Part shown: positions 35,331 to 44,804 of the stretch, piece by piece
Position numbering within the stretch: the stretch's first letter is position 1
Layout: each line of letters begins with the position of its first letter
From: Halolactibacillus halophilus
GTDB taxonomy: Bacteria; Bacillota; Bacilli; Bacillales; Amphibacillaceae
Assembly: GCF_900115605.1 (NCBI RefSeq)
Contig: NZ_FOXC01000003.1
Span: 1-64,000, forward strand
Direction: 5' to 3'
Length of the DNA stretch: 64,000 nt
Notes under the pieces: model-generated
The model's input: only the letters and a program-made list of their open reading frames with translations
The model's database searches: none
What the model was told of the DNA's origin: nothing
Position numbers and translations under genes: made by a program

Positions 35331-36329
35331 GTCTGATACAGAGTCACGTTTAATAATCTTCCCTTTAACCGATTGTCTTCCGTAACATTTATTATTACCT
35401 TGAACTTTTTTAATTATGACTTTGACAGCTGCTGTAACCATTTCATCAATATCAACTTCCACAGTAGTTAAATTCGGTTCAGTAATTGTAGCGTAAATAT
35501 CATTATCAAAACCAACCACGGATACATCCTCTGGAACGCGATAACCTTCTTGTTTTAATCGTTTTACAAATGCATGGGCAACTTGATCGCAGTTACAGAC
35601 AAAAGATGATGGTATATCTTTTGGCAACTGAAATTCAATGTATTTCCCTCGCTGATCACGGTCATTTATAATCCAATCCGCGTTAATATCTTTCCCGTGT
35701 TCTAATAGTGATTTATAGTAGCCGAGGTAGCGGTCTTGTATACTGCTCGTTGAATGCAGGTTCCCAACAAACCCAATCTTTTTATGCCCTTTATTAATTA
35801 AGAAGTTCGTTAAATCATAAGCACCAAAAAAGTTATCGGTAATAACTGAATCGATTTCATCATGTTCATCATAGAAATCAAGAAACACTTTAGGCATGTC
35901 CATCTCTTTAATAATATTAATGTAGTCACTCGATAATTGGCCTAAGAAAATAAAGCCGTCTACCTTCTTTTCATAATACAAGCGTGGTAACTTTAACGCT
36001 TCTTCATCTGCATCCGTTAAGATATTCATAATTCCGTAGTACCCGTACTGTTCAAACACACGGGCAGCTTGTTGATATGCACGGAAATAAAACGATTGTG
36101 ACATTCCACCTGAAAAACGTTCAGGAATAACGACACCGATGTTATAGGTTAAGCCATTTTTCATTGATTTTGCCGTTGTATTATATCGATAGCCCATCTC
36201 ATCTGCAAGTTGTTTTATTTTATCTTTTAGCGCATCACTAACGCCCTCTTTATCATTTAATGCCTTTGATACTGTAACACTACTGACACCAATCTTTTCA
36301 GCGATATCTTTCATTGTAACATTCGCCAT
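35316..36329 (-). CDS. LacI-family regulator of the mannan locus
   Basis: The 337-residue product has a LacI DNA-binding domain (VTMKDIAEKIGVSSVTVSKAL, then the hinge TTAKSMKNGLTY) and a sugar-binding domain with VPEDVSVVGFDNDIYA and LTTVEVDIDEM. It is encoded in the centre of the mannan cluster, next to YesL and the GH130_1/epimerase pair. Four CG-centred near-palindromes of matching form (32771, 34489, 38867, 48898), each in front of a mannan transcription unit, fit a LacI-type regulator and point to this protein. Its own upstream region has related palindromes without the CG centre (36387-36398). The inducer is probably a mannobiose-like sugar (inference). Confidence 0.9.
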   Translation of the reverse strand: MANVTMKDIAEKIGVSSVTVSKALNDKEGVSDALKDKIKQLADEMGYRYNTTAKSMKNGLTYNIGVVIPERFSGGMSQSFYFRAYQQAARVFEQYGYYGIMNILTDADEEALKLPRLYYEKKVDGFIFLGQLSSDYINIIKEMDMPKVFLDFYDEHDEIDSVITDNFFGAYDLTNFLINKGHKKIGFVGNLHSTSSIQDRYLGYYKSLLEHGKDINADWIINDRDQRGKYIEFQLPKDIPSSFVCNCDQVAHAFVKRLKQEGYRVPEDVSVVGFDNDIYATITEPNLTTVEVDIDEMVTAAVKVIIKKVQGNNKCYGRQSVKGKIIKRDSVSDKRQE

Positions 36330-36508
36330 CTTCAACACATCCCATCTTCGAACGTCCAGTCATTCATTGTCTTATCATTTCAAACTAAGTTATAACTTTA
36401 TTAAGTAGATTAACTTAGTTAATTAATTGAATGAATCCTCTTTAATAGTACCAAACCTTAGGCCATAAGGCAATAAACCAACCTTAATTCGAGTAGGATC
36501 TTCTTCAT

Positions 36509-37687
36509 TTAATTTAGACTTAATAATTGTTCGTTTTTTTCAATTAACTCTTGTCTAACTTTGGCATTATCTAGAGAACGATACTGATCCTCTGGTGTAT
36601 AAAAGGCATAGTCTAACAACTGATTAATCGTTGTTGTTGCGACATGTACACGTGTATCACTCGATGCATAATAAATGAAGACCTGATCTTTTTCATTAAC
36701 AACAGCACCGTTACAGAAAATCACGTTTGACACGTCCCCTATTCGCTCATCATCATAAGGCGCGATAAAGTGTCCACCTGGTGCGGCAATAACTTCCGTC
36801 GGATCGTCTAGGCTTGTCACCAATACATATAAGACATAACGCAAACCAGCGGCTGTGTTACGCACACCATGTGCAATGTGAATCCAACCCTTAGCCGTTT
36901 TAATCGGCGCTGGACCCTGACCATTTTTCACTTCATAGACCGTATGGTATTCACGTTCATGAATCACTTCTTCTTTTGTGATGACGGGATTTTCAATATC
37001 ATCACATAACGCAAAAGCAATACCTCCACCAGAACCGGTTGAAATAAACCCATCTTGTGGACGCGTATAAAACGCATATTGCCCATCCACAAACTCTGGG
37101 TGAAGTACGACATTACGTTGTTGCGGTGATGGTGTTTTAATGTTTGGTAGTCGGGTCCATGTTTTTAAATCTTTTGTTTTAACAAGTCCAGCTTGAGCGA
37201 TTGCGCTCGATGTGTCAGTTGCCGGTACATCTGGGTCTTTACTTTCCGAACAGTAAATACCATAAATATAACCGTCTTCATGTTTTACTAGTCGCATATC
37301 GTACATATTCGTCTCTTTTTGATCAATATCTTCCCAGACGAGTGGGGCATCGATAAAGCGGAAATTGTCGACACCATTATCACTTACAGCCAATGTGAAA
37401 ATAGACTTTCTATCTAATCCTTCTGTTCTAACGACGAGATAATAGTTTCCGTCATGATATAACGCACCTGGATTTAGAGTCGCATTAATCCCTAAACGTT
37501 CTTGGAAATAGGGATTCGTGTCTTTATTTAAATCGAATCGCCAGTGAATCGGCACGTGATGACGCGTGATAACCGGGTATTGATAGCGATCATATATCCC
37601 GTTATAAAAGTCTTCGTTTACCTCATTTTTTCTTGTTAGTAACTGTTCTTGTTTGTCTTGTAGTTCAAAATATTTTTCATGAATCAT
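36509..37687 (-). CDS. GH130_1 4-O-beta-D-mannosyl-D-glucose phosphorylase
   Basis: The 392-residue enzyme splits mannosyl-glucose with phosphate to mannose 1-phosphate and glucose. It has the long helical N-terminal extension of the GH130_1 subfamily, catalytic D130 in [15 protein letters not shown] (matching Asp131 of the Bacteroides fragilis enzyme in position), the block [11 protein letters not shown] and [10 protein letters not shown]. Its start overlaps the stop of the epimerase gene (ATGA), so the pair is translationally coupled. Together they are the two-step mannobiose pathway known from Bacteroides and Ruminococcus: epimerise, then phosphorolyse. Confidence 0.95.
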   Translation of the reverse strand: MIHEKYFELQDKQEQLLTRKNEVNEDFYNGIYDRYQYPVITRHHVPIHWRFDLNKDTNPYFQERLGINATLNPGALYHDGNYYLVVRTEGLDRKSIFTLAVSDNGVDNFRFIDAPLVWEDIDQKETNMYDMRLVKHEDGYIYGIYCSESKDPDVPATDTSSAIAQAGLVKTKDLKTWTRLPNIKTPSPQQRNVVLHPEFVDGQYAFYTRPQDGFISTGSGGGIAFALCDDIENPVITKEEVIHEREYHTVYEVKNGQGPAPIKTAKGWIHIAHGVRNTAAGLRYVLYVLVTSLDDPTEVIAAPGGHFIAPYDDERIGDVSNVIFCNGAVVNEKDQVFIYYASSDTRVHVATTTINQLLDYAFYTPEDQYRSLDNAKVRQELIEKNEQLLSLN

Positions 37688-38850
37688 TGTTTATCCATCC
37701 TTTCGATGAGCTCTAAACAGCTCCGAGTATTATGATAAGAAACTTTCCACGGCTCAGCAATTTCACGGCTATTGGGAATATTGTCTTTACTTAATGACCA
37801 GTACCACTCACTGCCTGGGCGCGTGTCTTTCATATAACGAACGATATAATTCCAACAAGCTTCCGCTGCTTGTCTAAACATGCTATCACCTGTTTTTTCA
37901 TAGGCATTATAAAACCCTAAGGTTGTTTCTGCTTGGACCCACCAAATGCGCGTCTCATCAACGACACCATTTTCACGTTCGTTTTGTAAGGAGCCGTCTA
38001 CGTTCACTGCCACTGATAAAATATTACGCGCGATGTCCGTAATCATTTGATCATATTTTGGTTCCTCTAACTTCAACACTTTTACTGTTTCATCCATTAG
38101 CCAGGACGCTTCTATATCATGACCAAATGATTGAAGATTAATAATACTTTTCCAGTCTCTGTCAAAGAATACACCTAAAAAGTGATCAGGTTGATAGATT
38201 TTTTCAAAATGAATTTTTAGTAAGTATTCTAATCGCGCTTTTAAGTCTGTCGATGGCGCTACTTTATAAAGATTAGTATACGCTTCTAAGATGTGAATAT
38301 GTGTGTTCATCGTAACGTCTGCCATTACACCGTTCTCACTTAACATCACATTCGGCGCTTCTTTCCACTCGCGCGTAAATTCTTCTTTATATGCACCACT
38401 TTTTTCGTTAAAGCCTTCCACTTCAATTAAATCATAGAGTTCTAAAGCTAGATCAAGTGCTTCTTTATTTTTCGTAACACGGTAATATTCACTTAGTCCA
38501 TAAATCGCAAACGCTTGTGCATAAATATGTTTACGCTGGTCAATAACGCGTCCGCGATAATCAAGCATCCAGTATACACCACCATATTCACGGTCTATAC
38601 ACTTTTCTTTAATAAATTGATACATATGATCCGCCATTTCTAAATAAGCTGGGTCCTTTAATACCCGATAACTGCTTGAGAACGCCCACAAATGACGCGC
38701 CGCCGCTATTCCACCTTTTTCTCCAACATCAATGATTTCTAAATCATACGTTACGCGACCATATAGCCCACCGTATTTTTCATCTTTTAGTTTCATCCAA
38801 AAAGGCAAAATTGTTTCGGTTAATTCTTGTTTGATCTCTTCTTTATTCAT
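37684..38850 (-). CDS. Cellobiose/mannobiose 2-epimerase (AGE superfamily)
   Basis: The 388-residue (alpha/alpha)6-barrel enzyme turns the reducing-end mannose of beta-mannobiose into glucose. Family marks are [33 protein letters not shown] and the C-terminal [19 protein letters not shown] with catalytic His. Length is normal for cellobiose 2-epimerases. The start follows GGAGGTGA. Coupling to GH130_1 behind it shows that mannobiose is the working substrate. An operator (38867-38882) overlaps the region just upstream of the ribosome site. Confidence 0.94.
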   Translation of the reverse strand: MNKEEIKQELTETILPFWMKLKDEKYGGLYGRVTYDLEIIDVGEKGGIAAARHLWAFSSSYRVLKDPAYLEMADHMYQFIKEKCIDREYGGVYWMLDYRGRVIDQRKHIYAQAFAIYGLSEYYRVTKNKEALDLALELYDLIEVEGFNEKSGAYKEEFTREWKEAPNVMLSENGVMADVTMNTHIHILEAYTNLYKVAPSTDLKARLEYLLKIHFEKIYQPDHFLGVFFDRDWKSIINLQSFGHDIEASWLMDETVKVLKLEEPKYDQMITDIARNILSVAVNVDGSLQNERENGVVDETRIWWVQAETTLGFYNAYEKTGDSMFRQAAEACWNYIVRYMKDTRPGSEWYWSLSKDNIPNSREIAEPWKVSYHNTRSCLELIERMDKQ

Positions 38851-38866
38851 CAGGTCACCTCCAATT

Positions 38867-38882
38867 AGTTAATCGATAACTT
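38867..38882. promoter_or_regulatory. Candidate operator of the local LacI regulator, site C
   Basis: AGTTAATCGATAACTT, CG-centred, directly upstream of the epimerase gene. Confidence 0.65.
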
Positions 38883-38982
38883 AATAATTTAATATTAAAT
38901 AACCTTTTTATAAAAGTCAATAGAAAGCCCTTTCTTTTTATCACTTTCTCATATATTACTTTTACTTTTTTCGTATATTTTT

Positions 38983-39013
38983 TTCACTATATTGATCTGA
39001 CAAAGATAGTGAA
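38983..39013. promoter_or_regulatory. Inverted repeat upstream of the PTS operon, possible LicR-type activator site
   Basis: TTCACTAT (38983-38990) and ATAGTGAA (39006-39013), perfect 8-bp arms with a 15-base gap. PRD activators of the MtlR/LicR type bind such repeats in front of their PTS operons. Confidence 0.5.
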
Positions 39014-39129
39014 TATCAACAGGATTTTTTCCTTTCATCTAATAGACTCATCTCACTCACTTCATTTTCCTCTGCAACAGCAAGGGTTAGAAAACTTCCG
39101 GAACGATACGGAAAAACAACACGTGGTAA

Positions 39130-39143
39130 TGAAAGCGCTTATA
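39130..39143 (+). promoter_or_regulatory. cre-like CcpA site of the PTS operon
   Basis: TGAAAGCGCTTATA matches the cre consensus at 13 of 14 positions, 53 bases upstream of the IIB start codon. Confidence 0.65.
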
Positions 39144-39195
39144 CCATACACTTGAACTATCAACAAAACACATCACATTTGAAAGGATGATTAAC

Positions 39196-39507
39196 ATGAA
39201 GAAAATTTTACTTGCCTGTTCAGCAGGTATGTCCACTAGTTTGCTCGTATCAAAAATGGAAGAGGTTTCAAATGAACGTGAACTCGATACAAAAATCTGG
39301 GCAGTCGCTCAAGACAAAGCACCTGAAGATATGAAAGAAGCTGACGTCTTATTGATTGGTCCACAAATGCGCTTTATGAAAAAGAAATTTGAAAAGATCG
39401 GGGAAGAACTAGGTGTGCCTGTTGCTGTGATTGATTCGGTAGCTTATGGGCGAATTGATGGAAGCGCTGTCCTGGATCATGCCATTAAATTAATCGACAA
39501 TAACTAA
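39196..39507 (+). CDS. PTS lactose/cellobiose-family IIB component
   Basis: The 103-residue protein carries the phosphocysteine in LLACSAGMSTSLLVSKM near the N terminus and the family core VLLIGPQMRFM. It passes phosphate to the sugar during uptake. ATG 39196 follows GAAAGGATG. It is the first gene of a IIB-IIC-IIA-GH1 operon, the same set as gmuB-gmuC-gmuA-gmuD of B. subtilis in a different order. Confidence 0.93.
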   Translation: MKKILLACSAGMSTSLLVSKMEEVSNERELDTKIWAVAQDKAPEDMKEADVLLIGPQMRFMKKKFEKIGEELGVPVAVIDSVAYGRIDGSAVLDHAIKLIDNN

Positions 39508-39522
39508 TCGGAGGCTTAATCA

Positions 39523-40806
39523 ATGAATAAATTTATGAATATGTTAGAAAACGTTTTATTACCGGTAGCGGATAAACTCAATAATAACCGCTACCTTACC
39601 GCTTTACGTAATGGCTTTATGGTTGCCTTACCACTTATTATTTTCGGTTCTATCTTTGTGGTTTTAGCTAACTTACCTTTCTTAGATAAACTGATTGGTG
39701 AAGACGCTTACCAAGCTTATCAACAAGCACTTAGTCCGGCTTCACAAGCGACACTGACGATTATGGGTCTGTTCGTTATTATGGGGATTGGTTATAAGAT
39801 GGTTGAACAGCGTGGCGGCGAGGCAATATACGGGGCAGCTGTAAGTGTTGCGGCGTTCGTAGTCTTAACACCACAAGTGCTCGGCGATACAGCCAATGTT
39901 ATTCCAACAAGTGTGCTCGGAGCTGAAGGTATGTTCCTAGGTATTTTCACTGCCTTTGTTGCTGCTGAGTTATACCAACTATTTGTAAGTAAGGACTTAA
40001 CTATTAAAATGCCAAAAGGTGTGCCAGGTGCGGTAGCACGTTCGTTTAGTGCCTTAATTCCTATTTCCTTAACACTCACGATTTTCTTAGCTGTCCGTAT
40101 CTTGTTCGGTTTCACACCTTACGATACCGTTCAAAACTTTATTTACACAATCATTCAAGCACCACTTACATCACTCGGTAGTGGCTTACCTGCAACAATT
40201 GTTGCGGTACTATTAATCCAAGTGTTTTGGTTCTTTGGTTTACACGGTCAAATTATCATTAACTCAATCTTTGACCCAATCTGGTATGCGCTAAATGAAC
40301 AAAACTTAGAAGCTTTCCAATCTGGTGCTGACGTGTTACCAAACATCGTAACCAAACAATTCATTGATACCTTTATCGTCGGAATCGGTGGGTCTGGTAT
40401 GACACTTGCTGTACTCCTTGCGATCTTTGTTGTTGCGAAGAGTCGTCAACTTAAAGACTTAGGAAAACTCGGGATTGGATCAGGGATTTTCAACGTAAAC
40501 GAGCCAGTTATCTTCGGTATGCCGATTATTATGAACCCACTGGTTATTATCCCTTGGTTACTCGCACCCGTTGTCGTAGCAATCGTGACTTATACATTAA
40601 TGTCGATTGGCTTTGCCCCACGACCAGCCGGGATTATCGTCCCTTGGACAACACCTGCGCTTTTAAGTGGTTACCTGGCGACAGGGAATAAGATTATGGG
40701 AACAGTTATGCAACTCATTAACATGGGCATTGTCTTTATCATCTGGTTACCATTCCTTAAAGTGATGGACAAACAATATTACGAATCTGAACAAAAAGCA
40801 AATTAA
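39523..40806 (+). CDS. PTS lactose/cellobiose-family IIC component (permease)
   Basis: The 427-residue membrane protein has about ten spans and the IIC(Lac/Cel) blocks FGLHGQIIINSIFDPIWYALN and FNVNEPVIFGMPIIMNP, which line the sugar site. It starts 15 bases behind the IIB gene with GGAGG. From context it imports and phosphorylates mannobiose, cellobiose or mixed gluco-mannobiose. Confidence 0.94.
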   Translation: MNKFMNMLENVLLPVADKLNNNRYLTALRNGFMVALPLIIFGSIFVVLANLPFLDKLIGEDAYQAYQQALSPASQATLTIMGLFVIMGIGYKMVEQRGGEAIYGAAVSVAAFVVLTPQVLGDTANVIPTSVLGAEGMFLGIFTAFVAAELYQLFVSKDLTIKMPKGVPGAVARSFSALIPISLTLTIFLAVRILFGFTPYDTVQNFIYTIIQAPLTSLGSGLPATIVAVLLIQVFWFFGLHGQIIINSIFDPIWYALNEQNLEAFQSGADVLPNIVTKQFIDTFIVGIGGSGMTLAVLLAIFVVAKSRQLKDLGKLGIGSGIFNVNEPVIFGMPIIMNPLVIIPWLLAPVVVAIVTYTLMSIGFAPRPAGIIVPWTTPALLSGYLATGNKIMGTVMQLINMGIVFIIWLPFLKVMDKQYYESEQKAN

Positions 40807-40832
40807 TCTAACAACTATAAAAATACAAATAG

Positions 40833-40857
40833 CGGCCAGGCGACTTGTGCCTGGCCG
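40833..40857 (+). repeat. GC-rich intercistronic hairpin between IIC and IIA genes
   Basis: CGGCCAGGC (40833-40841) pairs with GCCTGGCCG (40849-40857). No T run follows, so it probably marks an RNA processing or differential-stability site within the operon. Confidence 0.65.
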
Positions 40858-40891
40858 GTATTATTTCAACGATTTAGAGGGGGACATCATT

Positions 40892-41197
40892 ATGCAATCT
40901 ATGACAGAAATCGCATTTCAAATTATTTTATTTGCCGGCAATGGTAAATCAAGCGCCATGGAAGCCATCCAAGAAGCAAAAGAAGGGGACTTCGAAGCCG
41001 CTGATGCTAAAATCACTGAAGCTAACGAAGAACTTTCACGTGCACACCGCTTCCAAACTGACTTACTTCAACAAGAAGCACGCGGTGACAGTAAAGATAT
41101 TAACTTGATCTTAATTCATTCTCAGGATCACTTAATGACTTCGATGACTGTTCGCGATTTAGCAATTGAGATCATCGAAATTTATCGTAATAAATAA
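40892..41197 (+). CDS. PTS lactose/cellobiose-family IIA component
   Basis: The 101-residue three-helix protein has the phosphohistidine block LIHSQDHLMTSMTVRDLA and the N-terminal AFQIILFAGNGKSSAMEAI. It takes phosphate from HPr and gives it to IIB. ATG 40892 follows AGAGGGGG; an upstream in-frame start falls in the hairpin and is unlikely. GH1 starts 15 bases downstream. Confidence 0.93.
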   Translation: MQSMTEIAFQIILFAGNGKSSAMEAIQEAKEGDFEAADAKITEANEELSRAHRFQTDLLQQEARGDSKDINLILIHSQDHLMTSMTVRDLAIEIIEIYRNK

Positions 41198-41211
41198 GAA
41201 AGGGGATCATT

Positions 41212-42591
41212 ATGACAACACGTACATTTCCAAAAGACTTCTACTGGGGTTCTGCCGCTTCAGCTGAACAAACAGAAGGTAACCAACATGGCTCAAAAGT
41301 AAAAACAATTTGGGATCACTGGTATGACTTAGAACCTAATCGTTTTTTTGATGAGGTTGGTCCAAGTGAGACATCTGATTTTTACCATCGCTATAAAGAA
41401 GATATTAAAAATATGAAAGACTTTGGTCACAATAGCTTCCGCTTATCACTCTCTTGGGCACGCCTAATTGACGAATCAGGCCAATTAAATCAAGAGGCGG
41501 TTTCGTTCTATAATGATGTGATTGATACACTGATTGCTCATGATATTGAACCATTCGTCAATCTGTTTCACTTTGATATGCCGATGCACCTACAAGAACA
41601 AGGTGGTTTTGAGTCCCGCGCCGTCGTTGACCAATTTGCAGACTATGCCAAAACAGCTTTCTCACTTTTTAGCGACCGGGTAAAAGTCTGGTTCACCTTT
41701 AATGAACCGATTGTTCCAGTTGAAGGTGGCTATTTATATGACTTTCATTATCCAAATGTTGTTGACGCTAAACGCGCCTTTCAAGTCGCTTATCATACGA
41801 TGATTGCTCATAAGAAAGCATGCGCCCATTATCACGCACACTATGATGGCAAGATTGGTATTATTCTTAACTTAACGCCGTCATATCCGAGAAGTCAGCA
41901 TCCAAGCGATTTAAAAGCGAGCCACATTTGTGACTTGTTCTTTAATCGCAGTTTCTTAGATCCTGCCGTTAAAGGCGAATATCCAGAGGATTTGATCAAC
42001 TTATTAAAAGACTATGATCATCTACCTGAGACAAAGCCTGAAGATGAGGCACTCCTAAAAGACAATCCGATTGATTTTCTTGGAGTGAATTACTATCAGC
42101 CGCGCCGCGTAAAAGCTAAAACCCATACACCGCATCCTGATAGTCCCTTCTTACCGGACTGGTTTTTTGATAACTATGAGATGCCAGGACGTAAGATGAA
42201 CGTCTACCGAGGCTGGGAAATCTACGAAAAAGGCATTTACGATATTATGATTAACTTGCGCGACAACTATGACAATGTTGATTGCTTTATTTCAGAAAAT
42301 GGTATGGGTGTTCAAAATGAAGAACGTTTTATTAAAGATGGACGGATTGAAGATGACTACCGAATTGACTTTATCTACAGACATTTAACCTGGCTTCACC
42401 GCGCAATTGAAGAAGGTTGTCACGTAAAAGGTTATCATTTATGGACGTTTATGGATAACTGGTCTTGGGCTAACGCCTACAAAAACCGTTACGGTTTCTT
42501 TTCAGTAGATTTAAAGACGAAGAATCGTACCGCTAAAAAGAGCGCTTACTGGTTTAAGCAATTAACAGAAGCGAATCAATTAACTAAATAA
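41212..42591 (+). CDS. GH1 6-phospho-beta-glycosidase (GmuD-like)
   Basis: The 459-residue (beta/alpha)8 enzyme hydrolyses the phosphorylated disaccharides delivered by the PTS. The acid/base is E165 in WFTFNEPIVPV and the nucleophile lies in FISENGMGV (about 360). Near the C terminus it reads MDNWSWANAYKNRYGFFSVD and then K/S/Y residues (RTAKKSAYWFK) that fit the phosphate-binding loop of 6-phospho-glycosidases, and not the Glu of plain beta-glucosidases. Its place behind PTS genes and beside mannan genes fits a GmuD-like 6-phospho-beta-mannosidase/glucosidase. Confidence 0.9.
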   Translation: MTTRTFPKDFYWGSAASAEQTEGNQHGSKVKTIWDHWYDLEPNRFFDEVGPSETSDFYHRYKEDIKNMKDFGHNSFRLSLSWARLIDESGQLNQEAVSFYNDVIDTLIAHDIEPFVNLFHFDMPMHLQEQGGFESRAVVDQFADYAKTAFSLFSDRVKVWFTFNEPIVPVEGGYLYDFHYPNVVDAKRAFQVAYHTMIAHKKACAHYHAHYDGKIGIILNLTPSYPRSQHPSDLKASHICDLFFNRSFLDPAVKGEYPEDLINLLKDYDHLPETKPEDEALLKDNPIDFLGVNYYQPRRVKAKTHTPHPDSPFLPDWFFDNYEMPGRKMNVYRGWEIYEKGIYDIMINLRDNYDNVDCFISENGMGVQNEERFIKDGRIEDDYRIDFIYRHLTWLHRAIEEGCHVKGYHLWTFMDNWSWANAYKNRYGFFSVDLKTKNRTAKKSAYWFKQLTEANQLTK

Positions 42592-42620
42592 TCTTGGTCA
42601 TTTATACTCACTGCTTCATA

Positions 42621-42662
42621 AAGGCCCTGTAGCGCAATGCTTTTGCATTGCGCTCGTGCCTT
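42621..42662 (+). terminator. Terminator of the PTS operon
   Basis: AGCGCAATGC (42631-42640) pairs with GCATTGCGCT (42645-42654); outer AAGGC pairs with GCCTT, followed by ATTATAG. Confidence 0.7.
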
Positions 42663-42774
42663 ATTATAGTTAAAAGTATACTTTGTTGAGATATTTCTTG
42701 GTAAAGTAAATGAGCGGTGGTTCCTCTGTTATAATAGACTTAAACAATATTCAAACAATAAGGAGGTGAATCCA

Positions 42775-44715
42775 GTGCATCATAGACAAACCACAATTTT
42801 AAAAGAACTTGTCGGTACTGATACTCCGTTAACTAGTCAGACACTTGCCAATATCCTTAATGTTAGCTCTCGAACCATTAGAGACGACATGAAAGAACTT
42901 GATCAAACGCTCATATCTTACGGTGCAACAATTACGTCAACCCGAGGAAAAGGTTATACATTAGCAATTCATGACGATCCATCATTTAGACAATTTTTAA
43001 AATCATATGTATATGAGCACTACGCCAATGACTTTTCACAACCTAACCAACGGATCAATTATTTAATTGAACGGTTTTTACTGGCTGATGCTCATATTAA
43101 AATGGATGAATTAATGGATGACATGCATGTCAGTCGCTCAACGATTCAAAGTGACTTGCGTCAAGTCAAAGAACAATTAAAAACGTATCAACTTACCCTC
43201 GAGCACAAACCGAATTATGGGATGAAGTTGATTGGCTCTGAAGTTAAGCGCCGCTTTGCCTTATCTCAATTCATATTTGACCAACGTGACATGCGCGAAA
43301 CAATGATTTGGAAAAAGCAATTAACCGACCTAACCCATATAACCGACCAACAAATAAAAGCATTATGGGCATTACTCATTGATACAACCTCACGTCATCA
43401 TATTTCTTTATCTGATATTGCTTTAAACAATTTATTTATTCATATCGCGATTGCTTATAAACGCATTAAAGACGGTCATGAAATTGATTTCCTCCAGTAC
43501 GATTTGACTGATATACAGAATGAACGTGAGTATACGGTCGCAAAAGAAATCGTTAGCGCAAGTGAACAGATTTTAAATATTGATTTTCCTGAAACAGAAG
43601 TGTGCTACATTGCGATTCACTTACTCGGAACTAAAATTGTCACCCAAAAAAGTCAATCAGAAGATGACTTAAAACAATGGTTACCTGCACAAATTGTAGC
43701 CGTAACCGCACAAATACTTCAAACGATTGAAGCTAAACTCAACTTATCGATTCAACATGACCGCGAACTTATCCTTGGCCTTGGTTTACATTTAAAACCA
43801 GCGATGAACCGATTTAAGTACGGCATGAACATCAGAAATCCGATGCTTGAGGATATTAAAGCCAATTACCCGTTAGCCTTTGAAGCTGGCATTATTGCCG
43901 GTGTCGTACTAGAAGAAACACTCCAAGTTGCTATTGATGAAAATGAAGTTGGTTATTTAGCTCTTCATATTGGCGCGGCGATTGAACGACAAAAGCTAAA
44001 GGATAAGCCACTTGCTTGCTTTATTGTTTGCGCCTCTGGTCTTGGTAGTGCGCAACTGATTAAATATAAGTTACAAGCCATGTTTGGTTCTAAAATTAAC
44101 ATTCTAGGCACATCAGAGTTCTATAAAATCAATCAGCTGCCTTTTGAAGCTATTGACCTTATTATCAGCTCTGTCCCAATCAAACAGGATTTACCGGTAC
44201 CCGTTGTCGAAGTAAACGCCATTTTGACAGAACAAGATCTCCATCAAGTAGAGACTTATTTTAAAACAGATTATAAAGATTTGATGCAATATATTGACCA
44301 GCGTGCCATTTTCTTAAAACAAGCCGCTTCATCAAAGGAAGCAGCCCTTAACTTTTTATATGAACAATTAAAAGCACCGCTGCAACTGCCAAACGATTAT
44401 TTAATTCATGTGTTTGAGCGCGAAAAAATTGCCCCGACTGCCTACGGCAACTTAATCGCCATTCCCCATCCGATTACAGCACAAACAAAAAAGACCCACG
44501 TCAGTATTATGACATTAGATAAACCGATTGACTGGGGCGATAAGAAAGTTCAGTTTATTATTCTTTTAAATGTCGGAAAAGATACGAAAGAAGACTTACA
44601 ATCTCTTTATGGTTTCATTACGAAACTTGTCGAAAATAAAAAGCATATTCAGCGTTTAACACAAATTGATACGTTACCCGCTTTTATCGATCAATTATTT
44701 TCGATGACACTTTGA
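42775..44715 (+). CDS. LicR/MtlR-type PRD transcriptional activator
   Basis: The 646-residue protein is a PTS-controlled activator. In order: a DeoR-type HTH (LTSQTLANILNVSSRTIRDDM), a second HTH (DELMDDMHVSRSTIQSDLRQV), two PRD domains with conserved His (IHIAIAYKRIKDG; YIAIHLLGTK; YLALHIGAAIERQK), an EIIB(Gat)-like domain with CASGLGSAQL, and a C-terminal EIIA(Mtl/Fru)-like domain with AIPHPITAQTKKTHVSI. Phosphorylation of these His and Cys residues by the PTS sets its activity. I chose the GTG at 42775, eight bases behind AGGAGG; an upstream GTG overlaps the ribosome site. A TATAAT box lies at 42730-42735. It probably switches on the PTS-GH1 operon just upstream. Confidence 0.92.
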   Translation: MHHRQTTILKELVGTDTPLTSQTLANILNVSSRTIRDDMKELDQTLISYGATITSTRGKGYTLAIHDDPSFRQFLKSYVYEHYANDFSQPNQRINYLIERFLLADAHIKMDELMDDMHVSRSTIQSDLRQVKEQLKTYQLTLEHKPNYGMKLIGSEVKRRFALSQFIFDQRDMRETMIWKKQLTDLTHITDQQIKALWALLIDTTSRHHISLSDIALNNLFIHIAIAYKRIKDGHEIDFLQYDLTDIQNEREYTVAKEIVSASEQILNIDFPETEVCYIAIHLLGTKIVTQKSQSEDDLKQWLPAQIVAVTAQILQTIEAKLNLSIQHDRELILGLGLHLKPAMNRFKYGMNIRNPMLEDIKANYPLAFEAGIIAGVVLEETLQVAIDENEVGYLALHIGAAIERQKLKDKPLACFIVCASGLGSAQLIKYKLQAMFGSKINILGTSEFYKINQLPFEAIDLIISSVPIKQDLPVPVVEVNAILTEQDLHQVETYFKTDYKDLMQYIDQRAIFLKQAASSKEAALNFLYEQLKAPLQLPNDYLIHVFEREKIAPTAYGNLIAIPHPITAQTKKTHVSIMTLDKPIDWGDKKVQFIILLNVGKDTKEDLQSLYGFITKLVENKKHIQRLTQIDTLPAFIDQLFSMTL

Positions 44716-44732
44716 TGAGAAAGAATCACCAA

Positions 44733-44762
44733 AAAGAGTGGCAATGATACCCGCCACTCTTT
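44733..44762. terminator. Bidirectional terminator
   Basis: AAAGAGTGGC (44733-44742) pairs with GCCACTCTTT (44753-44762), T run after it. It separates the converging activator and mannanase genes. Confidence 0.88.
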
Positions 44763-44804
44763 TATTCACCTATCATTAAGACAATGCTTTTACTTTTTAA
44801 TCCG

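Noticed and set aside
36387-36422. AAGTTATAACTT and TTAACTTAGTTAA as further operators of the mannan LacI regulator
   Set aside because: They lack the CG centre and the 16-bp spacing of the other four sites, and the region is AT-rich, so chance palindromes are likely. Mentioned only as a possible autoregulatory region.
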